Source: Hydrogenophaga borbori (GTDB taxonomy: Bacteria > Pseudomonadota > Gammaproteobacteria > Burkholderiales > Burkholderiaceae_C). From it: a stretch of 64,000 nucleotides of DNA. Shown here piece after piece: positions 1-8,455 of this stretch; the first letter of the stretch is position 1; each line of letters begins with the position of its first letter. The notes under the pieces were generated by a model. The model had not been told where the DNA came from and searched no databases. It saw only the letters and a program-made list of their open reading frames with translations. The translations under genes and the position numbers were made by a program. The stretch spans positions 434,001-498,000 of the forward strand of contig NZ_QVLS01000002.1 of NCBI RefSeq assembly GCF_003417535.1. The letters run 5' to 3'.

Positions 1-27
1 GAGCTGTGCCAGGGATGCAAGCCCTTT

Positions 28-49
28 TTGCTGCATTGCAACAATTTAG
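28..49. promoter_or_regulatory. Possible PhaR-type (PHB regulator) site
   Basis: An inverted repeat TTGC-N6-GCAA at 28-41 runs into GCAACAATTTAG at 38-49. The latter matches 11 of 12 positions of the consensus I recall for Ralstonia PhaR sites. Such sites usually precede phasin or PHB genes. The gene controlled could lie to the left of the window, because the distance to the first gene here (131) is about 80 bases. This is motif resemblance only. Confidence 0.22.
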
Positions 50-130
50 GGGGCGCTTTCTAAACCCGGGGCCCGCGCTGCGGCTTCGCGCCGCGCCCAC
101 AATGCGCCGCCGCCGTTTCGCCCGCGCCCC

Positions 131-1117
131 GTGCACGCCTACTACGCCGACCACTTCGTGCTGCCCCTGCCCAGCGGGCACCGCTTTCCCATGGCCAAGT
201 ACGGCCGTCTGCGCGAACGCCTGGCGCGCGAACTGCCCGAGGTGGATCTGCACGAGGCGCTGCCCGCCAGCGACGGGGAGTTGGCCCTGGTGCACGCGCC
301 GGCCTACATCGCCGCGGTGGCGGACGGCTCCTTGAGCCCTGCGATGCAGCGTGAGATCGGGTTCCCCTGGAGCCCGGCGATGGCCGAGCGCGCGCGCCGT
401 TCGGTGGGCGCGACGCTGCAGGCCGCGCGCCGCGTGATGGGGCAGGGCGGCGGCCTGGCGGCCAATCTGGCGGGCGGCACGCACCACGCCTACGCCGACA
501 AGGGGGGTGGCTTTTGCGTCTTCAACGACTTCGCGGTCGCCGCGCGGCTGATGCAGGCCGAACACGCCCGCCGCCACCGCCAGCCGCTGCGCGTGGCCAT
601 CGTCGACCTTGACGTGCACCAGGGCAATGGCACGGCACGCCTCTTCGCGGCCGACCCCAGCGTGTTCACGCTCTCGCTGCACGGCGCCAAGAATTTTCCC
701 TTCCGCAAGGAGCCGAGTGACCTGGACGTGGAGCTGCCCGACGGCTGCGGCGACGACGACTACCTGCACGCCCTGGACCTGGCGCTCGACGAGCTGGCGC
801 GCCGCTTCGAGCCCGGACTGGTGCTCTACCTGGCGGGCGCCGACCCGCACGAGGGCGATCGCCTGGGACGCCTCAAGCTCAGCTTCGACGGCCTCGAAGC
901 GCGCGACCGCCGCGTGATGGACTGGGCCTGGTCGCGCCGGCTGCCGCTGGTTTTCGCCATGGGCGGCGGCTACGGCCACGACCTGGAGGCCACGGTGCAG
1001 GTGCAGATCAACACCTACCGCACGGCGCTGGCCTTCGAGCGCCGCTGGCTGGCAAGGCCGCCGGCGCTGGCGGCTGGAACCCCCTCCGGTACGCACTGGC
1101 ACAATCCTGCGCCATGA
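131..1117 (+). CDS. Histone deacetylase family hydrolase (acetylpolyamine/acetoin-utilisation type)
   Basis: 328 aa, GTG start, full length for bacterial class II HDAC-like Zn hydrolases. These enzymes remove acetyl groups from lysine, polyamines or other small amides; the substrate cannot be told from sequence. Visible family signatures are GGTHHA at residues 115-120, the zinc-binding DLDVHQGNG at 159-167 (D161 and H163 as ligands), GADPHEGD at 236-243 (third ligand D238) and GGGYGHD near 278-284 carrying the catalytic Tyr. No signal peptide, so cytoplasmic. The stop codon overlaps the next gene's ATG by 4 bases, so translational coupling with the thioesterase is likely. An in-frame start further upstream is not excluded. 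Confidence 0.9.
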   Translation: MHAYYADHFVLPLPSGHRFPMAKYGRLRERLARELPEVDLHEALPASDGELALVHAPAYIAAVADGSLSPAMQREIGFPWSPAMAERARRSVGATLQAARRVMGQGGGLAANLAGGTHHAYADKGGGFCVFNDFAVAARLMQAEHARRHRQPLRVAIVDLDVHQGNGTARLFAADPSVFTLSLHGAKNFPFRKEPSDLDVELPDGCGDDDYLHALDLALDELARRFEPGLVLYLAGADPHEGDRLGRLKLSFDGLEARDRRVMDWAWSRRLPLVFAMGGGYGHDLEATVQVQINTYRTALAFERRWLARPPALAAGTPSGTHWHNPAP

Positions 1118-1557
1118 CCGCACCGGCTTCCCGTCCCCAGGCCCGGCCCCGCAGCGACTTCCGCGTCTTTCGCGCCATCGGCACCCGCTGGGCCGACAAC
1201 GACGTCTACGGCCACGTCAACAATGTCGTCTACTACAGCTGGTTCGACACCGCGGTCAACGCGCACCTGATCGAATCCGGCGCGCTCGACATCCACGCGG
1301 GCGGCGTCATCGGCCTGGTGGTGGAGACGCAGTGCCACTATTTCGAGCCGCTGAGCTTTCCCCAGACCGTGTGGGCCGGCCTGCGCGTGGCGCACCTGGG
1401 CACGTCCAGCGTGCGCTACGAGGTGGGCCTGTTCGCCGACGGCGCGGACCGCACGGCGGCGCACGGCCATTTCGTGCACGTCTACGTGGACCGGACCAGC
1501 CGCCGACCCGTGTCCTTGCCCGACGCCTTGAAGAAGACCCTGGAGACCCTGAGATGA
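1114..1557 (+). CDS. Acyl-CoA thioesterase, 4-hydroxybenzoyl-CoA thioesterase/YbgC hot-dog family
   Basis: 147 aa single hot-dog domain. The signature WADNDVYGHVNNVVYY at residues 27-42 contains the Asp and the GHVNN of 4HBT-type thioesterases, which hydrolyse acyl-CoA to the free acid and CoA. Length and motif placement are normal. It begins inside the end of the HDAC-like gene (4-base ATGA overlap) and its own stop overlaps the start of the nitroreductase in the same way, so the three genes form one translationally coupled unit. The natural acyl-CoA substrate cannot be inferred. Confidence 0.88.
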   Translation: MTAPASRPQARPRSDFRVFRAIGTRWADNDVYGHVNNVVYYSWFDTAVNAHLIESGALDIHAGGVIGLVVETQCHYFEPLSFPQTVWAGLRVAHLGTSSVRYEVGLFADGADRTAAHGHFVHVYVDRTSRRPVSLPDALKKTLETLR

Positions 1558-2273
1558 ACCTCGCCGAGCCCGTCGCGATCGACCCCGCGAGCGTCGACGC
1601 CGCCATCACCAGCCGCATGTCGGTGCGCGCCTTCCTGCCCACGCCGGTGCCGCGCGAGACCATCGAACACATCCTGGACGTGGCCAGCCGCGCCCCGTCG
1701 GGCACCAACACCCAGCCCTGGCGCGTGTACGTGCTGCAGCATGCGGCGCGCGACGAACTCGTGGCCAAGGTCTGCGCCGCCCACGACGCCATCTACGCCA
1801 ACCCCGCGCTGGCCGCCGAGTACCGTGAGGAGTACGACTACTACCCCGAGAAATGGGTCAGCCCCTACATCGACCGCCGGCGCGAGAACGGCTGGGGTCT
1901 GTACGGTCTGCTGGGCATCAACAAGGGCGAGAAGGACAAGATGCATGCGCAGCACCACCGCAACTTCCGCTTCTTCGACGCGCCCGTGGGCCTGATGTTC
2001 ACGCTCGATCGCGTGATGGGCCGCGGCTCGCTGGTGGACTACGGCATGTTCCTGCAGAACATCATGGTGGCCGCGCGCGGCCAGGGCCTGCACACCTGCC
2101 CGCAGGCGGCCTGGAACGGTTTCGCGAAAATCATCCTCCCGCACATCGGCGCCGGCCCCGACGAAATGGTGGTCTGCGGCATGGCGCTGGGCTACGCGAA
2201 CCCCGACGAGCCCGTCAACGGTTTTCACACGCCGCGCGAACCGGTCCGGTCGTTCACCCACTGGTTGGGTTGA
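1554..2273 (+). CDS. Nitroreductase-family FMN oxidoreductase
   Basis: 239 aa. The start is taken at the ATG at 1554 because it overlaps the preceding stop (ATGA) and puts the family N-terminus, with RMSVRAF at residues 21-27, in the right place. RAPSGTNTQPW at 46-56 is the typical FMN-phosphate and dimer-interface motif of NfsB/NfnB-like enzymes, which reduce nitroaromatics, quinones or enones with NAD(P)H. The C-terminal half (YGMFLQNIMVAARGQGL) matches the helix common to this family. Third gene of the coupled unit starting at 131. The physiological electron acceptor is unknown. Confidence 0.88.
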   Translation: MNLAEPVAIDPASVDAAITSRMSVRAFLPTPVPRETIEHILDVASRAPSGTNTQPWRVYVLQHAARDELVAKVCAAHDAIYANPALAAEYREEYDYYPEKWVSPYIDRRRENGWGLYGLLGINKGEKDKMHAQHHRNFRFFDAPVGLMFTLDRVMGRGSLVDYGMFLQNIMVAARGQGLHTCPQAAWNGFAKIILPHIGAGPDEMVVCGMALGYANPDEPVNGFHTPREPVRSFTHWLG

Positions 2274-2320
2274 GGCCACCTGCTCTTTCCGTTTTCCCTT
2301 TTCTTCTTCAGGAGACAGAC

Positions 2321-2668
2321 ATGATCACCACCCCCAGCGGCCTGCAATACGAAGACACCGTGGTCGGGCAGGGCGAGGAAGCCCAGGCAGGCCGACCGGT
2401 GCAGGTGCACTACACAGGCTGGCTGTACGTCAACGGCGCCGCCGGCAGCAAGTTCGATTCGAGCAAGGACCGCGGCCAACCCTTCGAATTCCCGCTGGGC
2501 ATGGGCCACGTCATCCGCGGTTGGGACGAGGGCGTTCAGGGCATGAAGGTCGGTGGCACGCGCCGCCTGGTGATCCCGGCCGAGCTGGGCTACGGCGCGC
2601 GCGGCGCGGGCGGTGTGATCCCGCCCAACGCCACGCTGCTGTTTGAAGTCGACCTGCTGGCCGTCTGA
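2321..2668 (+). CDS. FKBP-type peptidyl-prolyl cis-trans isomerase
   Basis: 115 aa single FKBP domain without signal peptide, so a cytoplasmic foldase that accelerates cis-trans isomerisation of Xaa-Pro bonds. The whole FKBP core is visible: VHYTGWL near residue 27, FDSS, FPLGMGHVIRGWDEGV and the LGYGARG loop. An AGGAG ribosome-binding site lies about 8 bases before the ATG. It sits 47 bases after the nitroreductase and 13 bases before the ion transporter, so it could be part of the same transcript. Confidence 0.93.
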   Translation: MITTPSGLQYEDTVVGQGEEAQAGRPVQVHYTGWLYVNGAAGSKFDSSKDRGQPFEFPLGMGHVIRGWDEGVQGMKVGGTRRLVIPAELGYGARGAGGVIPPNATLLFEVDLLAV

Positions 2669-2681
2669 ACGGGAGCGCGTC

Positions 2682-4094
2682 GTGAGCTCCCTTTCGCTCA
2701 GGGCCCTGGCCCTGTCGTGCCTGTTGTTGCCCGGCCTGGCCGGCGCCGCCGAGCTCGACGGCAGCCAGCTGTCCGCCTGGTGGGGCCTGCCCTTCGCCGG
2801 CGTGCTGCTGTCCATTGCCGTCATGCCGCTGCTGGCGCCCATGTTCTGGCACCACCATTTCGGCAAGGTGTCGGCAGCCTGGGCACTGGTCTTCCTGGTG
2901 CCCTTCGCCCTCACGTTCGGCGCTGGCGCCACGGGCGCCGCGGTGGTGCACGCGGCGCTGGCCGAGTACATCCCCTTCATCATCCTGCTCACGGCGCTGT
3001 TCACCGTGGCCGGCGGGATCTTCGTGCGCGGCAACCTGCACGGCAGCCCGGGGCTGAACACGGGCATTCTGGCCATCGGCGCGGTGCTCGCCAGTTTCAT
3101 GGGTACCACCGGCGCCTCCATGCTGCTGATCCGCCCGCTGATCCGCGCCAACGACAACCGCCGGCACCAGGTGCATGTGGTGGTCTTCTTCATCTTCATC
3201 GTGTCCAACGCCGGTGGTGCCCTCACGCCGCTGGGCGATCCGCCGCTGTTCCTGGGCTTCCTCAAGGGCGTGGGCTTCTTCTGGACGCTCGAGCATCTGT
3301 GGGCCAAGACCGGTTTCATCATCGGCGTGCTGCTGGTGCTGTTCTATCTGATCGACTCGTACTACTACCGCCGCCGCGAGGAGGTCCGCGCGCCCGATCC
3401 CACGCCCGACACGCCGCGCCTGGGCTTCGACGGCGCCATCAATTTCGCGCTGTTGGGCGTGGTGGTGGTGCTGGTGTTGATGAGCGGCCTGTGGAAGTCC
3501 GCTGTGGTGTTCAACGTGGCCGGCACCGAGGTCGGCCTGCCCGGCATCGTGCGCGACGTCGGTCTGATCATCGTTACGCTGGTCTCGCTGCGCATCACGC
3601 CGGAGAGCGCGCATGAGGGCAACCAGTTCAACTGGGCTCCCATGCAGGAAGTGGCCAAGCTGTTCGCGGCGATCTTCCTGACCATCATCCCGGTCATCGC
3701 CATGCTCAAGGCGGGCGTGGACGGACCCTTCGCGGCCGTGATCCGCGCGGTCACGCACGCCGACGGTTCGCCGAACAACGCCATGTACTTCTGGGCCACG
3801 GGCGCGCTGAGCTCCTTCCTGGACAACGCGCCCACCTACCTGGTGTTTTTCAACACGGCTGGTGGCGATCCGCAGGTGCTGATGACCACGCTGGCGCCCA
3901 CGCTGATCGCCATCTCGGCCGGCGCGGTGTTCATGGGCGCCAACACCTACATCGGCAATGCGCCCAACCTCATGGTCAAGGCCATCGCCGAGGACCGTGG
4001 CGTGAAGATGCCCAGCTTCTTCGGCTACATGGCCTGGTCGGTGGTCATTCTGGTGCCGCTGTTCCTGGTCGTCACCTGGATCTGGTTCCTCTGA
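2682..4094 (+). CDS. NhaD/ArsB-type sodium:proton antiporter or anion transporter (ion transporter superfamily)
   Basis: 470 aa from a GTG at 2682, preceded by GGGAG. This start gives a plain cleavable signal sequence (about 22 residues ending LAGAA) before the first transporter helix; upstream in-frame codons would spoil it. About 11-12 hydrophobic segments are visible, with the helical-hairpin motifs typical of the IT superfamily: TPLGDPPLFLGFLKG in the first half and LDNAPTYLVFF plus NAPNLMVKAI in the second. The family includes NhaD sodium/proton antiporters and citrate or arsenite carriers. NhaD-like is favoured but substrate specificity is not proven by sequence. Confidence 0.8.
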   Translation: MSSLSLRALALSCLLLPGLAGAAELDGSQLSAWWGLPFAGVLLSIAVMPLLAPMFWHHHFGKVSAAWALVFLVPFALTFGAGATGAAVVHAALAEYIPFIILLTALFTVAGGIFVRGNLHGSPGLNTGILAIGAVLASFMGTTGASMLLIRPLIRANDNRRHQVHVVVFFIFIVSNAGGALTPLGDPPLFLGFLKGVGFFWTLEHLWAKTGFIIGVLLVLFYLIDSYYYRRREEVRAPDPTPDTPRLGFDGAINFALLGVVVVLVLMSGLWKSAVVFNVAGTEVGLPGIVRDVGLIIVTLVSLRITPESAHEGNQFNWAPMQEVAKLFAAIFLTIIPVIAMLKAGVDGPFAAVIRAVTHADGSPNNAMYFWATGALSSFLDNAPTYLVFFNTAGGDPQVLMTTLAPTLIAISAGAVFMGANTYIGNAPNLMVKAIAEDRGVKMPSFFGYMAWSVVILVPLFLVVTWIWFL

Positions 4095-4138
4095 CCTGCC
4101 CCGTTTCCCGACAACACCACCCCAAGGAGACCCGCCGC

Positions 4139-5137
4139 ATGGCCGCCAAGCCCGCCATCCTCATCAGCCGCAAGATCTTCCCCGAGGTCGTCGAGCACCT
4201 GCGCCAGCACTTCGAGGTCGATCACAACGACGCCGATGGCGTGCTCGCGCCGGCCCAGCTCATCGCGCGCCTGCAGGGCAAGGTGGGCGCCCTGACGACC
4301 GGCAGCGAGCGCATCGACGGCGCCATCGTCCAGGCCGTGCCCTCGCTGCGCATCGTGGCCAACATCGCGGTGGGCTACAACAACTTCGACGTGCCCGCGC
4401 TCAGCGCGGCCGGCGTGCTGGCCACCAACACGCCCGACGTGCTCACCGAAACCACGGCCGACTTCGGCTTCGCGCTGCTCATGGCCACCGCGCGCCGACT
4501 CACCGAGAGCGAGCATTTCCTGCGCGCCGGCCAGTGGAACCGATGGGCGCTCGACATGTTCGCCGGTGCCGAGGTGCATGGCAGTACCCTGGGCATCCTG
4601 GGCATGGGCCGCATCGGCCAGGCCATCGCGCGCCGCGGCGCCCTGGGCTTCGGCATGAAGGTGATTTACCACAACCGCTCGCGCCTGGATCCGTCCACCG
4701 AAGCCGAATGCCAGGCCCGCTACGTGGACAAGGCCACGCTGCTGCGCGAGGCCGACCACCTGATCCTGGTGCTGCCCTACAGCAAGGAAAGCCACCACGC
4801 CATCGGCGCGGCCGAGATCGCTCAGATGAAGCCCAGCGCCACGCTGGTCAACATCGCGCGCGGTGGCATCGTGGACGACGCGGCGCTGGCGAAGGCGCTG
4901 AAGGAGCGGCGCATCGCCGCCGCCGGCCTGGACGTGTTCGAAGGCGAACCCCAGGTGCACCCCGATCTGCTCACCGTGCCCAACGTGGTGCTCACGCCGC
5001 ACATCGCCAGCGCCACCATCCAGACGCGGCGCGCCATGGCCATGCTGGCGGCCGACAACGTGATCGACTACCTCACCACCGGCCAGCCGCGCACGCCGCT
5101 CAACGCCGAGATCATCGGGAAAGGCGCGCGCGCCTGA
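4139..5137 (+). CDS. D-2-hydroxyacid dehydrogenase (glyoxylate/hydroxypyruvate reductase GhrB type)
   Basis: 332 aa, normal length. The family reduces glyoxylate, hydroxypyruvate or 2-ketogluconate with NAD(P)H. The nucleotide-binding motif GMGRIG is at residues 155-160 in LGILGMGRIGQAIARR. The catalytic triad elements are seen as NIARGGIVDD (Arg), GLDVFEGEP (Glu) and TPHIASAT (His). AAGG and GGAGA lie just upstream of the ATG. It ends 2 bases before rmuC, so they are probably cotranscribed although functionally unrelated. The exact substrate is uncertain. Confidence 0.87.
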   Translation: MAAKPAILISRKIFPEVVEHLRQHFEVDHNDADGVLAPAQLIARLQGKVGALTTGSERIDGAIVQAVPSLRIVANIAVGYNNFDVPALSAAGVLATNTPDVLTETTADFGFALLMATARRLTESEHFLRAGQWNRWALDMFAGAEVHGSTLGILGMGRIGQAIARRGALGFGMKVIYHNRSRLDPSTEAECQARYVDKATLLREADHLILVLPYSKESHHAIGAAEIAQMKPSATLVNIARGGIVDDAALAKALKERRIAAAGLDVFEGEPQVHPDLLTVPNVVLTPHIASATIQTRRAMAMLAADNVIDYLTTGQPRTPLNAEIIGKGARA

Positions 5138-5139
5138 CC

Positions 5140-6528
5140 ATGGACACCTGGTTGCTGATCGCGCTGCTGGCGCTGGCCTTCGTGGGCGTGGCGCTGCAGC
5201 TCCTGCTGTGGCGCCGCCGGCCCGAACCTCCCCCGGTGTCGCCGGAGGACATCGCCCACCGCCAGGCGGTGCTGGCGCAGCTCCAACAGATCGCCCAGCG
5301 CGTGGAGCATGTGGAAGGCGAGCTGCGGCGCGAGGTGAGCGACAACGCCCGCAACGCACGACAGGAGCAGCAGGAGAGCCTGAGCCGCTTCCAGGAATCC
5401 ATCACCGCGCAGTCGGCTGAAACCACGCGCACGCAGAACGCGCAGCTCGACGGCTTCGCCCAGCAGCTGGTGCAGCTGCGCGGCGCGCTGGGCGACGCGC
5501 TGACGCGCCAGCTGCAGGACATGAGCGAGGCCAACGCGCGCCGCCTGGCCGAGATCCGCACCACGCTGGACGCTCAGCTCACGCAGCTGCAGCAAGGCAA
5601 CGCCGCGAAGCTCGACGAGATGCGTGCCGTGGTCGACGAGAAGCTGCAGAGCACGCTGCAGGCGCGCCTGGGCGAGAGCTTCAAGCAGGTGGCCGACCGC
5701 CTGGAGCAGGTGCACAAGGGCCTGGGCGAGATGCAGACGCTGGCGCAAGGCGTGGGCGATCTCAAGCACCTGCTCACCAACGTGAAGACGCGTGGCATGT
5801 TTGGTGAGGCCCAGCTGGCGGCGCTGCTGGAGCAGGTGTTCGCGCCCGACCAGTACGCGGCCCAGGTGGTCACGCGCCCCGGCACGCGCAACCCGGTCGA
5901 TTTCGCGGTGCGCCTGCCGGGCCGTGGCGACGACGGCGCGCCCTGCTGGCTGCCGATCGACGCCAAGTTCCCGAACGAAGACTACGAGCGCCTGCTCGAC
6001 GCCCAGCAGCGCGCCGACGGGGACGGCGCCGAGGCCGCGGGCCGTGCACTGGAGCAGCGCATCCGCCTGGAGGCCAAGTCCATGGCGGACAAGTACCTCG
6101 AGCCGCCGCACACCACCGACTTCGCCATCCTGTTCCTGCCCACCGAGGGCCTGTACGCCGAGGTGCTGCGCCGCCCCGGCCTGATGGAGTTGCTGCAGCG
6201 CGAGCACCGCGTCACCCTGGCCGGCCCGACCACGCTGATGGCCATGCTCAACTCGTTGCAGATGGGCTTTCGCACGCTGGCGCTGGAAAAGCGCAGCAGC
6301 GAGGTCTGGCAGGTGCTGGGCGCGGTCAAGACCGAGTTCGGCAAGTTCGGCGACGTGCTGGCGCGCGTGAAGAGCCAGACCCAGACGGTGCTCAACACCC
6401 TGGACCAGGCCGAGGTGCGCAGCCGCGCCATGGGCCGTGCGCTCAAGACCGTGGAAGCGCTGCCGCAGGACCGCAGCAGCGCGCTGCTGCCGCTGGACAG
6501 CGACCCCTCCGACCCCGAGGCCCCTTGA
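5140..6528 (+). CDS. rmuC: DNA recombination protein RmuC
   Basis: 462 aa. Domain order is the usual one: an N-terminal membrane anchor (residues 4-22), a long Gln/Ala/Glu-rich coiled coil (about 40-200), then the RmuC nuclease-like domain with GMFGEAQLAALLEQVF, NPVDFAVRLPG and WLPIDAKFPNEDYERLL. RmuC limits recombination at inverted repeats in E. coli and is now also viewed as a membrane-anchored nuclease. The ATG at 5140 is chosen because it is 2 bases after the preceding stop and starts directly at the membrane segment. Its stop overlaps the TTG start of the following MFS gene. Confidence 0.93.
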   Translation: MDTWLLIALLALAFVGVALQLLLWRRRPEPPPVSPEDIAHRQAVLAQLQQIAQRVEHVEGELRREVSDNARNARQEQQESLSRFQESITAQSAETTRTQNAQLDGFAQQLVQLRGALGDALTRQLQDMSEANARRLAEIRTTLDAQLTQLQQGNAAKLDEMRAVVDEKLQSTLQARLGESFKQVADRLEQVHKGLGEMQTLAQGVGDLKHLLTNVKTRGMFGEAQLAALLEQVFAPDQYAAQVVTRPGTRNPVDFAVRLPGRGDDGAPCWLPIDAKFPNEDYERLLDAQQRADGDGAEAAGRALEQRIRLEAKSMADKYLEPPHTTDFAILFLPTEGLYAEVLRRPGLMELLQREHRVTLAGPTTLMAMLNSLQMGFRTLALEKRSSEVWQVLGAVKTEFGKFGDVLARVKSQTQTVLNTLDQAEVRSRAMGRALKTVEALPQDRSSALLPLDSDPSDPEAP

Positions 6529-7703
6529 ACCCCCGCTTGCGCGTGGATCTCGCGCGGCTGATCGCTTCGCAGATCAGCGTGCACGCCTGCATGACCGGCT
6601 TTCGCATGGCGGCGCCCCTGATGGCGCTGCGCGAAGGCCACAGCGCCTGGTCGGTGGGCGTGCTGCTGGCGCTGTTTGCGCTGGCGCCGGTGTTCCTGGC
6701 GCTGCCGGCCGGCCGCTTCGCCGACCGGCACGGCCTGCAGCGCCCGGTGCGCCTGGCCGTGACCGTGGCCAGCCTGGGCGGGTTGGCGGCCGTGGCCTGG
6801 CCCACGTTCTGGGTGCTGTGCCTGTCGGCCACCACCTGTGGCGCCGCCAGTGGCCTGGCCATGATCGCGCTGCAGCGCCACGTGGGCCGGCTCGCGCACG
6901 ACGCGACCGAGCTGCGCCAGGTGTTCAGCTGGATGGCGGTGGGGCCGTCGATCTCCAACTTCCTGGGACCGGTGCTGGCCGGCTTCGTCATCGACCACGC
7001 GGGGTTCCGCTGGGCCTACCTGGTGCTCGCGCTGCTGCCCTGGCTGGCCTGGTGGTGGGTGCGGCGCACGCAGGAACTGCCGCGCGAGTCCGCGCCCGAA
7101 GGCGCCCGCAAACGTTCGTCCTGGGACCTGCTGCGCCAGCCCGATTTCCGCCGCTTGATGGCCCTGAACTGGATGCTGTCGTCCTGCTGGGACGTGCACA
7201 CCTTCCTGGTGCCCGTGCTGGGCTACGAGCGCGGCCTGAGCGCCACCGCCATCGGCGCCATCCTGGGCGGCTTCGCGCTCGCGGCCACGGCCATCCGCGT
7301 GCTCATGCCCTGGATCGCCGCGCGCCTGCGCGAATCGGCGGTGATCGCCGCGGCCATGTTCGCCACCGCCACGCTGTTCGCCCTCTACCCCTTCGCGCAC
7401 GCGGCCTGGGCCATGGCCACGCTGTCGGTGCTGCTGGGTTTCGCGCTGGGCTCGGTGCAGCCCATGATCATGAGCATGCTGCACCAGATGACCCCGCCGC
7501 ACCGCCACGGCGAGGCCCTGGGCCTGCGCGCCATGGCCATCAACGGATCGAGCGTCGCGATGCCCCTGCTGTTCGGCTCGGCCGGCGCGGCGGTGGGCGT
7601 GGCCTACGTGTTCTGGGCCGTGGGGGGCGTGGTGGGCATGGCCTCGCCCATGGCCTGGCGCTTGCGGCCGGCGGTCGCGCCGCCGGAACGCTCTCGGCCC
7701 TGA
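6525..7703 (+). CDS. MFS transporter (12-helix drug/metabolite exporter type)
   Basis: 392 aa with about 12 transmembrane helices and the motif-A-like loop GRFADRHGLQRPVR after helix 2, typical of DHA1-like exporters. The start is a TTG overlapping the rmuC stop (TTGA), which gives the expected short cytoplasmic N-terminus; the first ATG lies too far inside helix 1. The 3' end overlaps the 3' end of the convergent tetR gene by 100 bases. Substrate unknown; neighbouring efflux genes may be coincidental. Confidence 0.84.
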   Translation: MNPRLRVDLARLIASQISVHACMTGFRMAAPLMALREGHSAWSVGVLLALFALAPVFLALPAGRFADRHGLQRPVRLAVTVASLGGLAAVAWPTFWVLCLSATTCGAASGLAMIALQRHVGRLAHDATELRQVFSWMAVGPSISNFLGPVLAGFVIDHAGFRWAYLVLALLPWLAWWWVRRTQELPRESAPEGARKRSSWDLLRQPDFRRLMALNWMLSSCWDVHTFLVPVLGYERGLSATAIGAILGGFALAATAIRVLMPWIAARLRESAVIAAAMFATATLFALYPFAHAAWAMATLSVLLGFALGSVQPMIMSMLHQMTPPHRHGEALGLRAMAINGSSVAMPLLFGSAGAAVGVAYVFWAVGGVVGMASPMAWRLRPAVAPPERSRP

Positions 7704-8344
7704 GGACCGTCGGCCGCTGGCTCCCGAAAGCCCAGGCCGGTGAGGTAGATGTCCATGGTCTGGCGTCCGCGCGTGACCAGGTCGAAGGCCTTGGGGTCGA
7801 GCAGCCAGTTCTGAATCAGGCCGTCGATCATCACGTGCAGGCCCAGCGCCGCCGCCGACAGGGGAATGGGCAGGCTCAGGCCCTGGCGCTGCGCGGCCAG
7901 CTGCAGGGTATCGCGGGTCACCGCCATGCACTCGTTGCGCACCCGCAGGTGGCGATCGCGCACGGCCTGCATCTCGTCGGTGTATTCCACTTTGTGCGTG
8001 GCCACCTCGAACACGCGCCGCGTGCGCTCGTCGCGTGCCGTCTGGCGCAAGGCGCTGCCCATGGTGTCGCGCAGGGAGCGCAGGGGATCGTCCTCGGCGG
8101 CGGCCGCACGGCCCGCCTCGGCGAGTGAGGTCTCCAGCGGCAGGGTCACGCGCTCCATCATGGCGTTGAACAGGTCGGCCTTGTCCTTGAAGTGGTGGTA
8201 GACCGCGCCGCGCGTGGCGCCCGCGGCGGTGGCGATGTCGTTCAGCGTGGTGCCCGACACGCCCTTGGTCTGGAACAGGCGCTCGGCGGCGTCGAGCAGC
8301 CGGTTGCGCGTTTCCTGTGCTTCGGCTTTGGTGCGGCGGGCCAT
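7604..8344 (-). CDS. TetR/AcrR-family repressor of the adjacent RND efflux operon
   Basis: 246 aa. The N-terminal HTH is clear: TRNRLLDAAERLF, then GTTLNDIATAAGATRGAVYHHFKDKADLF, the canonical TetR DNA-binding segment. The ligand domain ends near GLGFREP. The remaining roughly 35 residues form an unusual Gly/Arg/Thr-rich tail that is simply the antisense of the MFS gene end. It is divergent from the RND operon and an AcrR-like palindrome lies between the two starts (8389-8412), so it very probably represses both itself and the pump and is released by a toxic ligand. Confidence 0.92.
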   Translation of the reverse strand: MARRTKAEAQETRNRLLDAAERLFQTKGVSGTTLNDIATAAGATRGAVYHHFKDKADLFNAMMERVTLPLETSLAEAGRAAAAEDDPLRSLRDTMGSALRQTARDERTRRVFEVATHKVEYTDEMQAVRDRHLRVRNECMAVTRDTLQLAAQRQGLSLPIPLSAAALGLHVMIDGLIQNWLLDPKAFDLVTRGRQTMDIYLTGLGFREPAADGPQGRERSGGATAGRKRQAMGEAMPTTPPTAQNT

Positions 8345-8388
8345 GAATGGACTTTGGTAAAAGAGGGGCTTTGCGGAAAAAAGCCGAA

Positions 8389-8412
8389 TATACATACATT
8401 CACGTATGTATA
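8389..8412. promoter_or_regulatory. AcrR-like operator between tetR and the RND operon
   Basis: Perfect 9-base inverted arms TATACATAC (8389-8397) and GTATGTATA (8404-8412) are separated by ATTCAC. Overall size (24 bases) and sequence closely resemble the E. coli AcrR operator, which is built on TACATACATT and its complement. It lies 44 bases before tetR and 43 bases before the adaptor gene, in the only AT-rich patch of the region, so it probably overlaps both promoters. Confidence 0.82.
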
Positions 8413-8455
8413 CTCGCGCGTTTCCCGAGCCCACCCGCGCGCCGAGGTCTATTCC

